From Penicillus capitatus (lineage: Eukaryota; Chlorophyta): a stretch of 64,000 bases of DNA. The notes below the pieces were generated by a model. It had not been told where the DNA came from and ran no database searches. It saw only the letters and a list, made by a program, of their open reading frames with translations. Numbering within the stretch: the stretch's first letter is position 1; every line of letters begins with the position of its first letter. A program made the position numbers and the translations under genes. Where the stretch lies: positions 558,001 to 622,000 of the forward strand of contig OZ287696.1 in assembly GCA_965649825.1 (NCBI GenBank), read 5' to 3'. This document shows positions 1 to 9,241 of this stretch, piece after piece.

Positions 1-222
1 GTTGTTGTTGTCGTTGTCGCTTAAATGGCCATGATAATCAGGTTGTCTTGTTCGGCCGGGTCGGGTGCGTCAAGGGGCACAGCGCGTTGTGTCAGAGGAG
101 CCTTGTGTGCGCCAGAGGACTCGCTTCCACGGCTCTGGGGCGCGAATGAGTCATGTGTCGAGGAAGTCAAATTAGGGTTATGGATACGAGGCTGAGACTT
201 TACCGTTTGTTGTCTTTGGTCT

Positions 223-608
223 TTACTGTAAGAAAGTTGTGTGCCCGATTCGAGCTGTCATCCTGGCCCACGACGACGACGACGACGACGACGCGGAGCG
301 AGACTTCCCACGAGCGTTGGTTCCATACCATCGCTGTACCCGATCTTTCAGGAACGCCCCGATCACCTTCGACAAGAAGGACAGGCGGAGCTCCTTCGGC
401 GTGGTGCTGATCAGGTGGTCCACAACGTAGGACTCTACAATACTGGATGGAGTTCTGAAGAAAGGATCGTCGACTTCATCGTCTTTGCCCTCGGAGACAT
501 AGTAACCCGGGGCCGGTAGAGATACCTACCGACGATGAGCCATTAATCCCGGCAGACAGCGACAGTCGTGGTGATGTGACGTTTGACGTCAGCGATAGGC
601 AGCGTCAT
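223..608 (-). CDS. small hypothetical protein, two or three exons
   Basis: Product not recognised. The minus strand reads from an ATG at 608 (MTLPIAD), through a 62-nt GT-AG intron, into a well-behaved coding stretch that includes VESYVVDHLISTTPKELRLS. A second intron (255-311) would remove a CGA/CGT trinucleotide run. With or without that splice the frame reaches the same stop at 223, giving about 88 or 106 residues. Without the splice the run would encode poly-serine. The start lies 50 bp from the divergent CRAL-TRIO gene. The competing poly-Asp and poly-Arg plus-strand frames look like shadows. I infer a gene from exon quality and in-frame splicing only. Confidence 0.45.
255..311 (-). repeat. 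(CGA)n trinucleotide run inside a probable intron
   Basis: About eight CGA units lie at 270-293. The flanks read as a 57-nt GT-AG intron on the minus strand, so the repeat is probably spliced out rather than translated as poly-serine. Confidence 0.5.
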
Positions 609-658
609 CCCGCGTTGGACTGGTGCGATGCGGAGCCCCTTCTGGAGCAGCAAGCGAC
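609..658. promoter_or_regulatory. 50-bp divergent intergenic region
   Basis: The start codons of the small minus-strand gene and the plus-strand CRAL-TRIO gene face away from each other across only 50 bp, so they must share promoter and 5'-leader space. No TATA-like element was recognised. The inference depends on both start assignments. Confidence 0.35.
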
Positions 659-2092
659 ATGGGTCCGATACACGTGGACATCAAATTCGATGTCGTTCTC
701 GGAGGCATGCATTTCTCCTATCGTCTTCCACTTTGGACACCACGCGATGCCACTAACGCATCGGGTTCAACGGATGGCACCGTCCGAAAACTGCGCGAAA
801 TCCTCCAGAGCGACGATGAAGAGACGTTGACGAGACTTAAAGTGGGGGGAGAAAAGAGCGACGATGTGTTTCTCGAGAGATGGCTCACATCGAAGCAACA
901 GAACTTAGAAGAGACGGCAATCGCATTGCGTCGTCATGCACAATGGCGAATTGCATTCCTCCCGTCCGGCCGCGTCGACGATGTGATAAAATTGATCCTC
1001 GTCCTCACCGACACACAACAGCAACGCTCTTTGCATGCAGAGAGAGATTTCTGGAGAGATTCGAGCGCAGAAAGTGTTTCTGCAAGGATGTGATGATCAA
1101 GTGTGTGAGACGCGAATAAAAGAGTGAGAAAGTGTCATGAGGATCGTCATAGGGTTATGCTCTGTTAGTGGTCATGGCAAGGAGACATGACATGCAGATT
1201 CGTGAATTCCGCCAGACAGAGAGGATGATTGTTTACACTTTGGATGCAGCCGCCGCTTTGGCTGACCTCGGAGGCGGACGACGTATCTGTTGCCTTTTTG
1301 ATCTGACAGGCAAATCTCATCTGTCACTCATCGCAAAAGAGTGAGAATCGCATTCAGGACTGACGTTAAGGAATCTCGATATCAAAGTCCTGACCACAAT
1401 CTTCGACATTCTACAGAAGCACTATCCAGAACGGTACGGACTGCCTTGATTGCAAAAAAGTGTGACATTTGAGATGCAGGTTGGGGATGATCTGGATGAT
1501 CAATGCGCCCTTTATCTTCTCCGCTGCATGGAGACTCGTCTCCCCTTTGCTCGAAGAGCGTTCGAGGAAGAAGATTAAATTTGTGTCCTGTGACGAGCAT
1601 CGTTGCTCTTCGTTTTTGGAGCATTCCATTTCGCCAAGTGTCCTGCCTCGATGCTATGGAGGTCGCGCCTCTATGATCCCCATCGAATCGGCTGCACATC
1701 AAATCTTTCATCGAGGCATCCAGCATCCCAACGAACTGAAAGCGCCACGTGCGGCTTGGCATTTCTTTGAAGAGAGGCGGACTTGGAACGCATGGCTGAA
1801 ACGGCACAAGAAATGCATGAAGGTAGCAAAGTGGGTAAGCAGTTGCTACAAAACGATGGTTCATAACCGTTTCAACCGTTACCTTTGCACCGAATTCAAG
1901 AAAATCGCGTGGAGGCCGAGGGAGAATGCAGAGATCTGTATTCCATCGATCTCTGCGAAACAGCCAGGTGTTTTGTCGGCGTGTTATCACTCAGAGCAGC
2001 GATTTGCGTGGTTCGTTTCGTGTTTTTTGTGGCTCATTTTGCTCGACATCGTTTTGATTTTGGTTGGAGTGTTGAGAGACAGATGGTTTTGA
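659..2092 (+). CDS. CRAL-TRIO (Sec14-like) lipid-binding protein with C-terminal membrane anchor
   Basis: Sec14/CRAL-TRIO proteins carry phosphoinositides or other small lipids between membranes. The N-terminal helical region is visible (SDDVFLERWLTSKQQ and LRRHAQWR). The lipid pocket follows after splicing: AQKVFLQGCDD, FRQTERMIVYTLD, FDLTGLTLRNLD, then WMINAPFIFSAAW and LPRCYGG. One hydrophobic segment near the end (FVSCFLWLILLDIVLILVG) suggests tail anchoring. Four introns restore the frame: 983-1040, 1101-1152, 1310-1357 (GC-AG) and 1434-1479. The ATG at 659 is the first good start in frame; an upstream GTG at 623 is less likely. Family assignment is firm; the lipid is unknown. Confidence 0.85.
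1310..1357 (+). other. GC-AG intron (48 nt) in the CRAL-TRIO gene
   Basis: The exon ends ...CTGACAG and the intron begins GCAAAT and ends CATTCAG. Joining gives the expected FDLTGLTLRNLD. No GT donor in the neighbourhood restores both frame and family match. Confidence 0.75.
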
Positions 2093-2161
2093 ACGCACCT
2101 TGTAAACGAGTGTCGTACGGTTTTGCTAGACGCGACGTCCTGACGGCGGCAGTGGTCTACA

Positions 2162-3126
2162 ATGCCCAAAACAGATAAGCGCGATGCAGATCTGCCTTTA
2201 CAGCCAACAGTGGGAGGGGCAGAGGGATCTTCTTCGCTTCAGAAATTCGTCTTTCCCCCGGAGAAACCCGGAGACCAAGAAGAGTGGCTGCAATTTCGCC
2301 GGGTATGGATCGCATGTTCTCCTTACCTACCGTGCCGTTGCTGTTCAGGTTGCTGTGCCGGCACACCGTTTGACGCCTCTGAAGAAAAACTGGATGGAAT
2401 TGTACAAGCCCATTACACAGGTACTGCAGTTAGACATGCGCATGAACCTCAAGACTCGCAAAGTGTGACATCACTCACTCGTAGCGGGGTCATCATTTGA
2501 TGTGACTAGGTCGAAATCAAAACCACAAAAGAGTGCAAAGATGCAGGACTCCTTCAGAAAGCAGCAGATTTTGTGAATGCCTTTATTCTGGGTCCCATCG
2601 CCTGTCCCATCACAGAGGATGCGATCACACTATTCAGGCTTCGAAGTGCGAGATGCGATTGCTCTGATGAGATTGGACGATCTGTTCATCGAATCGTTTG
2701 AGATCAAAGATGTTAAGGTCGATGTCCATCAAACCGTACTAGCTCATTTCCTCACACGCTCCTCTGCTGTAGACACTTCAAGGTGAACATCTTTCCCGAT
2801 GCATCGGTAGATTGGCTGGCAAGGTAAACAACGCTTTCTTCCCTCTTGGAACGGCAGGGAGTGCGTGAGCGTGTAACAGAATGGAAAGACGAAGTTCACG
2901 ATCGAGAATGCTTCGCACACAAGAATCGTCATTGCCAATTCCAAGATCCACATTCTGGGCTCTTTTCAGAACGTCCGCTTTGCACGGTGCCATTCTCCGC
3001 AGTGTCGAGTGAGGACGATGCGTGTCTTGCAGAGATGCCATCTGTCAGTTGATTCTGGGATCGCCCGCAGGAAAAGTATACGGTCGGTTGCGTACCATCT
3101 GTTCGCGTATTCAAGACGCACGATGA
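2162..3126 (+). CDS. PNO1: PNO1/DIM2, 40S ribosome assembly KH-domain protein
   Basis: PNO1 (partner of NOB1) is a pre-40S assembly factor needed for processing at the 3' end of 18S rRNA. The spliced product matches the family throughout: VPAHRLTPLKKNWMELY, LQKAADFVNAFILGFEV, RLDDLFIESFEIKDVK, the KH-domain loop GRLAGKNGKTKFTIENA, KIHILGSFQNVR and the terminal GSPAGKVYGRLRTI. Six introns restore the frame: 2303-2348, 2463-2509, 2592-2637, 2718-2772, 2824-2879 and 2987-3032, which are 46, 47, 46, 55, 56 and 46 nt. The charged N-terminus is short. All exons were joined by homology, so this gene anchors the intron analysis. The stop at 3126 is 55 bp from the convergent GNAT gene. Confidence 0.95.
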
Positions 3127-3180
3127 ACAATAACATACAACTTAAAATCGGAACTCCCTCATCTCATCAGACTCTCTCTC

Positions 3181-4185
3181 TCATGTCTTCTGCGGAATCT
3201 CGAGTTTCAGCAACAGCAGTCTTCCTGATGCACATTCCGATGTCGCCATCGAAGAGGACAAACGACAGGACGTGCCCAAGTTGGCCCGTGGATCGAGTTC
3301 TTTGACTTCTTTGATGATCTGAAACTGGTGTTTGGTGTACAGCGCCAACGCCTCTTCGTTTTGCGCTTCAACGTGGGCATAGACTGCCGCGCCGTTCAAT
3401 TCCTGCAGCATGTCGATCAATGCACGCATCAGTAGATTCCCAATTCCCTGCTCTGTCCCACGAGATGAACACAAGTGTCATTGCAGAGGAGACCTGTCGA
3501 CGCAGCTCTGGCTGAACAATGACGTTCTGAATATAGAATCCGTTCTTGTCGGCAACGGGCACGCCTTCTGGACAGATTCCACTCAGCCTTTCAGAGATGC
3601 AGACCTCCAGTCCGCCACCAACCGCATCACCTACGTCCCCTTCCACCGCGATCTGAAAGATGCTGTTCGAAAGAGTGAGGTATGAGAAACAGCTATGATA
3701 AACAAGACAAACGGTTTCCGGCATTTTGTCGCCTCTGGGTTGGTATTTCTGTTTCAATCGATCCATTTCTTGTTCGAGTTTCTTTCGCATAAAAGATTTG
3801 ACGTATCTCGAATGATCGCCCTGAAACATCCCACCAAAAGAGGACTGTACATCAGCTTTGCCATGAGGTGCGAGAATGTGTGAGAGCGGACTTCAAAGTA
3901 GCCTTGCAGAACAATTTGGAGAAAGACCAACAGTTCTTCATCGGATTCGATCTTTTTCACACGCCATCGAGAGGACGCGACGAACGATGCCTCCTCTGTA
4001 ACGCACCGAGCGGTGGACAGATAGGGTCGAGTGCCCGAGGCATCCGAAAACGGAAACCACTGACTCGCCCGGTCTTGCTGAACACGGCGACTCACTCCTT
4101 TTGAGACAGGGAAGGCACGCGCTCGCTGATAGGGGATCGAGAAACCGGAGGACGATAAGGAGCGGTTCGCACAGACAGAAGCCAT
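3181..4185 (-). CDS. GNAT-family N-acetyltransferase, probably plastid-targeted
   Basis: The acetyl-CoA-binding core is clear after splicing: IQNVIVQPELRRQGIGNLL (the RRxGIG motif), then YAHVEAQNEEALALYTKHQF, a pattern shared with cyanobacterial and plant plastid GNAT acetyltransferases. Three introns of 47, about 60 and 46 nt join the exons in frame. The N-terminus from the ATG at 4185 is rich in Ser, Arg and Ala and poor in acidic residues (MASVCANRSLSSSGFSIPYQ), as expected of a transit peptide; that is inference. The C-terminus is uncertain. Without a further 47-nt splice the stop is at 3181; with it the frame changes and ends near 3168. It starts 22 bp after the tubby-like stop on the same strand. 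Confidence 0.75.
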
Positions 4186-4207
4186 ATTGCAGATCTGAGA
4201 TGTCACA

Positions 4208-5756
4208 TCACTCACAAGCGAGTTTACTGTCGAAAGATGTGAGACACATCGCGAACGCTTGAAGCGCCGAAAGAGGCCAAGCGTAATCGACATTAAACCG
4301 GTCGTTGCCCACCTGAGCATCCAAATAGACGTCGACGACGCAGAAGAGACCGAACTTTGCCAAACTGGAGGACCACGCGATCCGGATCGTCACACTGAAC
4401 GAGCTGAAAATTCTTGACAGATGCTTCCGTTACTCGTCCCTTGAAATTCAGACAATAGGCATTCAACTAGACACAACCATCAACCTCCTGTAGAGAGCAC
4501 AGTATCTTCGAGACACGCACTTGGTCGTTCCATTTCGGCGCTTTGTTTGCTAACATGAAAACATCAGCTGAGTCAAATTGGGCACCGTCCAGGAGACTGC
4601 AATGCCAGCCAGAGCGCGCTGTAGATGTCAGGGTGGAGGCGATGGCGTTACGTTTTGAGGGCGTTGTTGACGGCAGCGGGGCCTGTGTTGGATCTGGGCA
4701 CAATGGCTGTCATTTTTCGCGGTCCTCTGGTGCCCAGTATGTTGTGCTCGTAAAGAACTGCGCCGAGTTCGGAACGGACCTTGGTGCCGCGCTCCTTGTT
4801 GGCGACATCTGCCTTCTCTCCGTCGTCGTAGATCATGAACTGCGTCCCGATAAAATTCGACCGAACTTTGCCGAAGTACTGTGGACTGCCTCGCGATAGA
4901 TCCTCCTCGGCAAGGGATATCAAATAATTGCTCGATGTGCTCTTTTTTCTGCGTCGGGCGCTTAAAAGAAACGCACCGCTATCTTCGGCATAGAGATAGT
5001 AGCAAGGATAGTTCTTGGAACGCGACCTGTTACAGTTCTCGACGCCCGCTCGATGTAGACGAACGTGCTTTGCCTGTCTCGCAAGATGTAGCAGGCAAAA
5101 GCGTGTTGCCGGCCTCCGGGTTTCGTCAGGAAGATCGCCCTATCGTCCTCACTGACGCTTGGTCGCAGCACGAGACGAGGGGGAGCCTCATCCGATGTCG
5201 CTGCGTCTTTCGGTAGTAGTAGATTCGTTTCTTCGAGTGGATCGAAGAGCGACTCTATTCCATAGGCTTTCAACTTCTGATCCAGCGACGCTGCGCGTTT
5301 TCCAGCGTCCCCTGGTTCACCGTCATCTCTGTGCTTTCTCGCGACAGGTTGGGCTTGAAACGAGAGACGTCGATCCGTTTTGCTTTGAAACGCTTTGCGT
5401 TTTTCGGCGAATGTCATTCCAGACGACGTCGTTGGCCGGTCTTCCGATTCGACACTGTAGACACCGGTGCCATAAGTGGAGACTAAAAACTGAGAGTCAC
5501 GGAAAGCTCCAATGAGTAGAAAGCGTTTCGAACACGTGTCTCCTGGTGAGAGAAGCTGTTGGTAGGTACGTGCGGAGACAGGACGCACAGGAAGTTCGCG
5601 TCGATCAAAGGATTTGGCAAACGTCGGCATGTATACCCTTCTTTCGCCTTCGCCATCTACCGACCTGCATGACAGTCCTGTGCCCAAGGCATGCCTAAGA
5701 ACGCCTGACCGTTCTGTTTCTGACGAGGTTGTGCGTTCGTCAAGGGACGGTTCCAT
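4208..5756 (-). CDS. tubby-like protein
   Basis: Tubby C-terminal domains bind phosphoinositides through a beta-barrel around a central helix. The family signature is evident: [81 protein letters not shown] and the canonical ending [19 protein letters not shown]. The region of about 200 residues before the domain is polar. I see no F-box, unlike most plant tubby-like proteins. A GC-AG intron (5027-5073) joins the first two domain exons. The join between KMTAIVP and KAPKWNDQ near 4600-4700 could not be settled. The start at 5756 faces the DUF2499 gene across 66 bp. Confidence 0.9.
5027..5073 (-). other. GC-AG intron (47 nt) in the tubby-like gene
   Basis: On the minus strand the donor is GCAAAG and the acceptor GTAACAG. 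Removal joins RDR to [12 protein letters not shown] in frame within the tubby domain. Confidence 0.75.
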
Positions 5757-5822
5757 TTCTCAAGTAATCGCAAAGTGCGTCCTTGCACATGATGAACGCA
5801 ATCATAAGCATTCAACTGTGTC
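5757..5822. promoter_or_regulatory. 66-bp divergent intergenic region
   Basis: This is the only space between the oppositely oriented start codons of the tubby-like and DUF2499 genes, so it must hold both 5' leaders and any shared promoter. No specific element was recognised. Confidence 0.4.
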
Positions 5823-6513
5823 ATGATTTGTGCCCTGTCGACCAGGGCGAGTATCGTTCAGAAATGCCATTCGGTGAAGGATCCTGGACGACGAACGTTC
5901 TGCGATCCGCGCAGAATGCCAGAATTCCGAGTGTTACGACCGTTTCTTGAAAGGAGTGCACCATTGGGCGTGTCTCTGGGACTCGCGTCCCTCTTTTTTC
6001 CATCTTCCGTGTTGGCAGCGGAGATCCTGTTGCGTACGGAACCTTCGAATGCACTCTCACTACCTACCTGGATCATCCACGTGTCTAGTGTCCTGGAATG
6101 GTGCGCCTCTGCCTTTATCAAAAGTGAGTGTGGATGGCAAGACATGTGATAAGGATTACAGCCATGGGCTTGATTTGGCAATATGGCGATGCTTCGGACA
6201 ATCCAAGATGGAAAGGCATGACATGGGGGATGGTATACAGTCCCTTTACAAATCTCACTTGTTCTTTGAGTAGGTTTTGTATATTCGCAGATGCCTTGTC
6301 TCGGCGGAGCTCTGTGCGCTTGTACGTGGCATTTCTTCTACAACAATCCAGATCTCGAGGTCCAGTATCGATCATCCATCCAATACCGGAAGCTCTGTTC
6401 TATAGTTTCTAGTAACGCTACAGAGCGCTCTTACTTTTTTGGGTAACTGCACTTGTGGAGTGGCCGCGTACAGAATCTACAACGATGGAACATCAAACAA
6501 CGCATCATCATGA
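5823..6513 (+). CDS. ycf49-like: Ycf49-like / DUF2499 plastid membrane protein
   Basis: DUF2499 proteins occur in cyanobacteria, some red-algal plastid genomes (ycf49) and as nuclear-encoded plastid proteins; their function is not established. The conserved core is ALSLPTWIIHVSSVLEW, ITAMGLIWQYGDASDNPRWK, CLGGALCACTWHFFYNNPD and QSALTFLGNCTCGVAAYRIY, mostly hydrophobic membrane segments. Upstream is a basic leader of about 50 residues followed by LGLASLFFPSSVLAAE, which resembles a bipartite plastid/thylakoid targeting signal. Introns: 6101-6153, 6233-6290 and 6360-6405 (53, 58 and 46 nt). The first acceptor, GTGATAAG, gives the expected EWITAMGLIW. This is the best single piece of evidence that the organism has a plastid. 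Confidence 0.9.
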
Positions 6514-6515
6514 TG

Positions 6516-6946
6516 ATGTCAGAACACTACTATGTAACTTCTTCCAAGTTTATTTCATCAGTTCTCGGAGTCTGCAAAGAACAGTCAAACAAGCACCTGA
6601 CGTTACAGACATTTTAGTATTGTACACTTCGTTCGTGTCTCGTTTCTGCATCGTCGAGCTCTGTCCGCTCGGGTCGGACTGTGGCAGTGTACGTCGTGGA
6701 CCAAGACTACCCGTTCAATCATCAGAAAGGAATGCTCCATGTGCCTTTTCGTCCAACAAGCAGCGGTGTGATCTATGCATCACTTTTGGATGGATTTCTG
6801 ATCGATTTTTGTGTTCAGATCGACAGAGAATACCTCTCCCATCGTATAGGTCTCATTCGAGCAAAGCATTTCCGCCTGCAATGTAACAGGTGGAAATGCT
6901 CGCAAGTATCACGCACGAGACGCACAGATCTGCCATTAATGATTAG
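6516..6946 (+). CDS. small hypothetical protein, three exons
   Basis: Product not recognised. From the ATG at 6516 the frame runs MSEHYYVTSSKFISSVLG. A 48-nt intron then leads to an exon containing RTVAVYVVDQDYPFNHQKGM and LDGFLIDFCVQIDREYLSHR. A 40-nt intron leads to VEMLASITHETHRSAIND and a stop, about 105 residues in all. Both splices preserve the frame and the exons look like protein, but there is no homology to confirm them. It begins only 3 bp after the DUF2499 stop on the same strand, so one of the two models may be incomplete. A minus-strand reading of 6815-7048 is a weaker alternative. Confidence 0.4.
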
Positions 6947-7483
6947 ACCTGCGAATAGCCGAAGACGACCATCACTCTCGACTGTTGCATATCCAATTTC
7001 CATCCAGGCGCCTATAAGCCATAGAGAGTGATGGATGGATAACCTCAACGCAATTTCCTCATAACGATAGGGGTATGGTTGTCAAGTGCAGACACAAGTT
7101 CGCAGTTGTTAGAAGCTAAGCTGGGAGTCATTAACCACCCTGGGTATTTTAAACACAACATTTTTTATGTAATCATCTCGTGTTGTTGGTTTAAGTCTGA
7201 TTACATTGTATCGTTGTCGCCTATGTTTCGTCTTCCAGTTCTTTAACATTGTTTACACGATTCCTGGCATCTGCAAAGAACATGGACTTGGACGAGTGGT
7301 GTGATGATGGAGGATGCAGGAAGCGGAGGACTGTTACTGCGGAAGAAAAACTATATGGCATCGTTCTATTCGTAGAATATGCATTTACAGTGCTTTTGAC
7401 ATGACAGCGACACGGCGCCGCCCAACGTACAGAACATAACACAGACAACGGGAATGTAATTGTGCTTGGATGTGGAACGTCAT
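6947..7483. other. intergenic stretch, no gene seen
   Basis: About 540 bp between the small plus-strand gene and the 3' end of AATF. It is relatively AT-rich with short T runs. The minus-strand open frame over 7221-7532 shows no family resemblance and overlaps the AATF stop in another frame. It probably holds the untranslated 3' regions of both flanking genes. Confidence 0.5.
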
Positions 7484-9027
7484 TCATGTGTCGATCGCTG
7501 ATTAAAGAGATTCCGGAAGAGCTGTTTGGCAAATGCAGGCGGATCAGATTCGACAGGGGCCATGAAGTTGACTAGCTTTTCATGCACCTGAGAGAACATC
7601 GCTCTAAGCTTCTTCTGGGATTCCCCTTGCCGATGTCTCTTCCGAGCTCTCTGACTCCGTCACACACATTTAACAAGAGTCTCTGGAGAATGGTCTGTCA
7701 CACCTGAACAGGTACTGGCTCCTTTCCACGTCCCACCAGGTACTCATTGAGCAAAGTTTGATAAAAATCCGTGTCCTCAAACTCTTCGTCATTAAGACAT
7801 TCTGCTTGTTCAGCTGGAATGATTCCATCAGAGCCAATGACGCCGACGGTTTTGGACGAGGCCGCAGCAGGCATTCTAGCACGAGCCAAAGCTTTTGCGG
7901 GATTGTCCATCAACGACTGCACCTAAAGGAAATGTTCCGAATCGCGAGGTATGTTACACCGCGTTTGTTTTCCGCATACTTGTGCAGAGATGCTCTGATG
8001 AAGGATTTGCAGGTTTCCTTTGCCTGTCGTTGCACCAGACTGAAGCATAGCTTGTCGATGGAACCGATCCAGAGAAGAATTGCAGAAGACCCGAAGCACT
8101 TTATAGCGTTCTTCCAATCGTTCCCAGAGATCTTCGATATCCAGATCTGTCTCCACCAATCCAAGTTTTCCCTCAGTCTTTTCAAGCAATCGAAAGTCTT
8201 CCAGCTCAGTCAACTCTTGCAAGACGTTCCTGACCACTTCTGTCACTTCATTGTATCTAAGCCAATCAGAGCATACGTCACACAAAGTGATAATGGCCTG
8301 AAGTGGCCAGACGTGCTAGTAAGTTGAGGTGTGGACTGTTGGAGTCGGCGCTTCTGCCTTCGGGGTGGAAGCTGCTGCGAAGCCCGTAAGGGTTTCTCTA
8401 ACAGGACCCTTAGTTCAAGACAGCTCTTCCAAAGATGTCTATCCCGTTGAACAGCACGTCCTCGTTCGCCATCTTTGACGGTGCGGCTCTTCATGTCGGA
8501 GATGCCAACATCTGACTGCATATGGCGATAAGCCTCGTACAGGTCTCCGTTATCAGGCGACGTTTCTTCCTCTTTGTCGCTCTGTGTCTCGGCCAATGAT
8601 GCATCTTCATCGACAGCATCGTCCAAGGTGGGCGATTCTGAAGTGTCGTCATGGCTGCTGAAGATGTCTTTTCGTCGGATCCCTTCTCCTTCGTAGGTTT
8701 CGTCTTCCAGTTGCAGCGGCCCTTTCAAGATACTCACTCTATTTCCATCCTTCTCTCCTTTCCTCTCGTTGCACCTAGTCTCGGCTTGAATAGAGTTATC
8801 TCTTTTTTTAAGCGGAATAGATATGTTTGTACCTGCCTTGATGATCCGATCTCGCTTCCTCGGTGTAAAAAGTGGAGCTCCCTTCAGGTCGTTTTCGAGA
8901 TAATCCTCTAGAAGAGCCGCACGTTCGACAGGTAAAGGGACTACAACTTGACAGCACCTTTGCGTGGAGCTACGAAGGCGATCTCGTTCAGCTCGTCCGC
9001 CAATGATCTGGTTGTTTTCGTCGGCAT
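7484..9027 (-). CDS. AATF: AATF/BFR2 (Traub) ribosome biogenesis factor
   Basis: AATF/Bfr2 is a nucleolar small-subunit processome factor. From the ATG at 9027 (MPTKTTRSLADELNEI) the product passes through an acidic region (DEDASLAETQSDKEEETS) to the leucine-zipper-like AATF segment (GRAVQRDRHLWKSCLELRVL). The conserved central domain follows (EDLWERLEERYKVLRVFCNS and SSLDRFHRQAMLQSGATTGK). The Traub C-terminus ends it: EEFEDTDFYQTLLNEYLV, then QVHEKLVNFMAPVESDPPAF and QLFRNLFNQRSTHE. Introns of roughly 50-58 nt join the exons. The region between GRGKEPVP and the last exon was joined approximately. Family assignment is firm because all conserved blocks appear in order. Confidence 0.88.
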
Positions 9028-9241
9028 TTCTGTCGCTGCCACCGTCGACGCCGACTGCAGATGTGCTGAATGTCGTACACAGTTCTCGTTACAGTCTGCT
9101 CTCCACCCGAGACGATGGAACGTGCTGATGGGACAGCAAGAGCTTCAAGATTAAGACACATGCCGCACAAGATTTGATTAAAACAGAAGTCATTTAAACC
9201 ACCTCTCATTTTTCTATCATGCTTCATACGCCTAGTGTCGC

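Noticed and set aside
239-519. Plus-strand frames with poly-Asp or poly-Arg
   Set aside because: Produced by the CGA repeat. The minus-strand reading gives better exons, a start and in-frame introns.
4196-4215. An apparent 21-nt intron GTGAGTGATGTGACATCTCAG on the minus strand before the GNAT start
   Set aside because: Its first bases are the last Glu codon and TGA stop of the tubby-like gene, whose canonical C-terminus fixes that reading. It is intergenic sequence that happens to contain the octamer.
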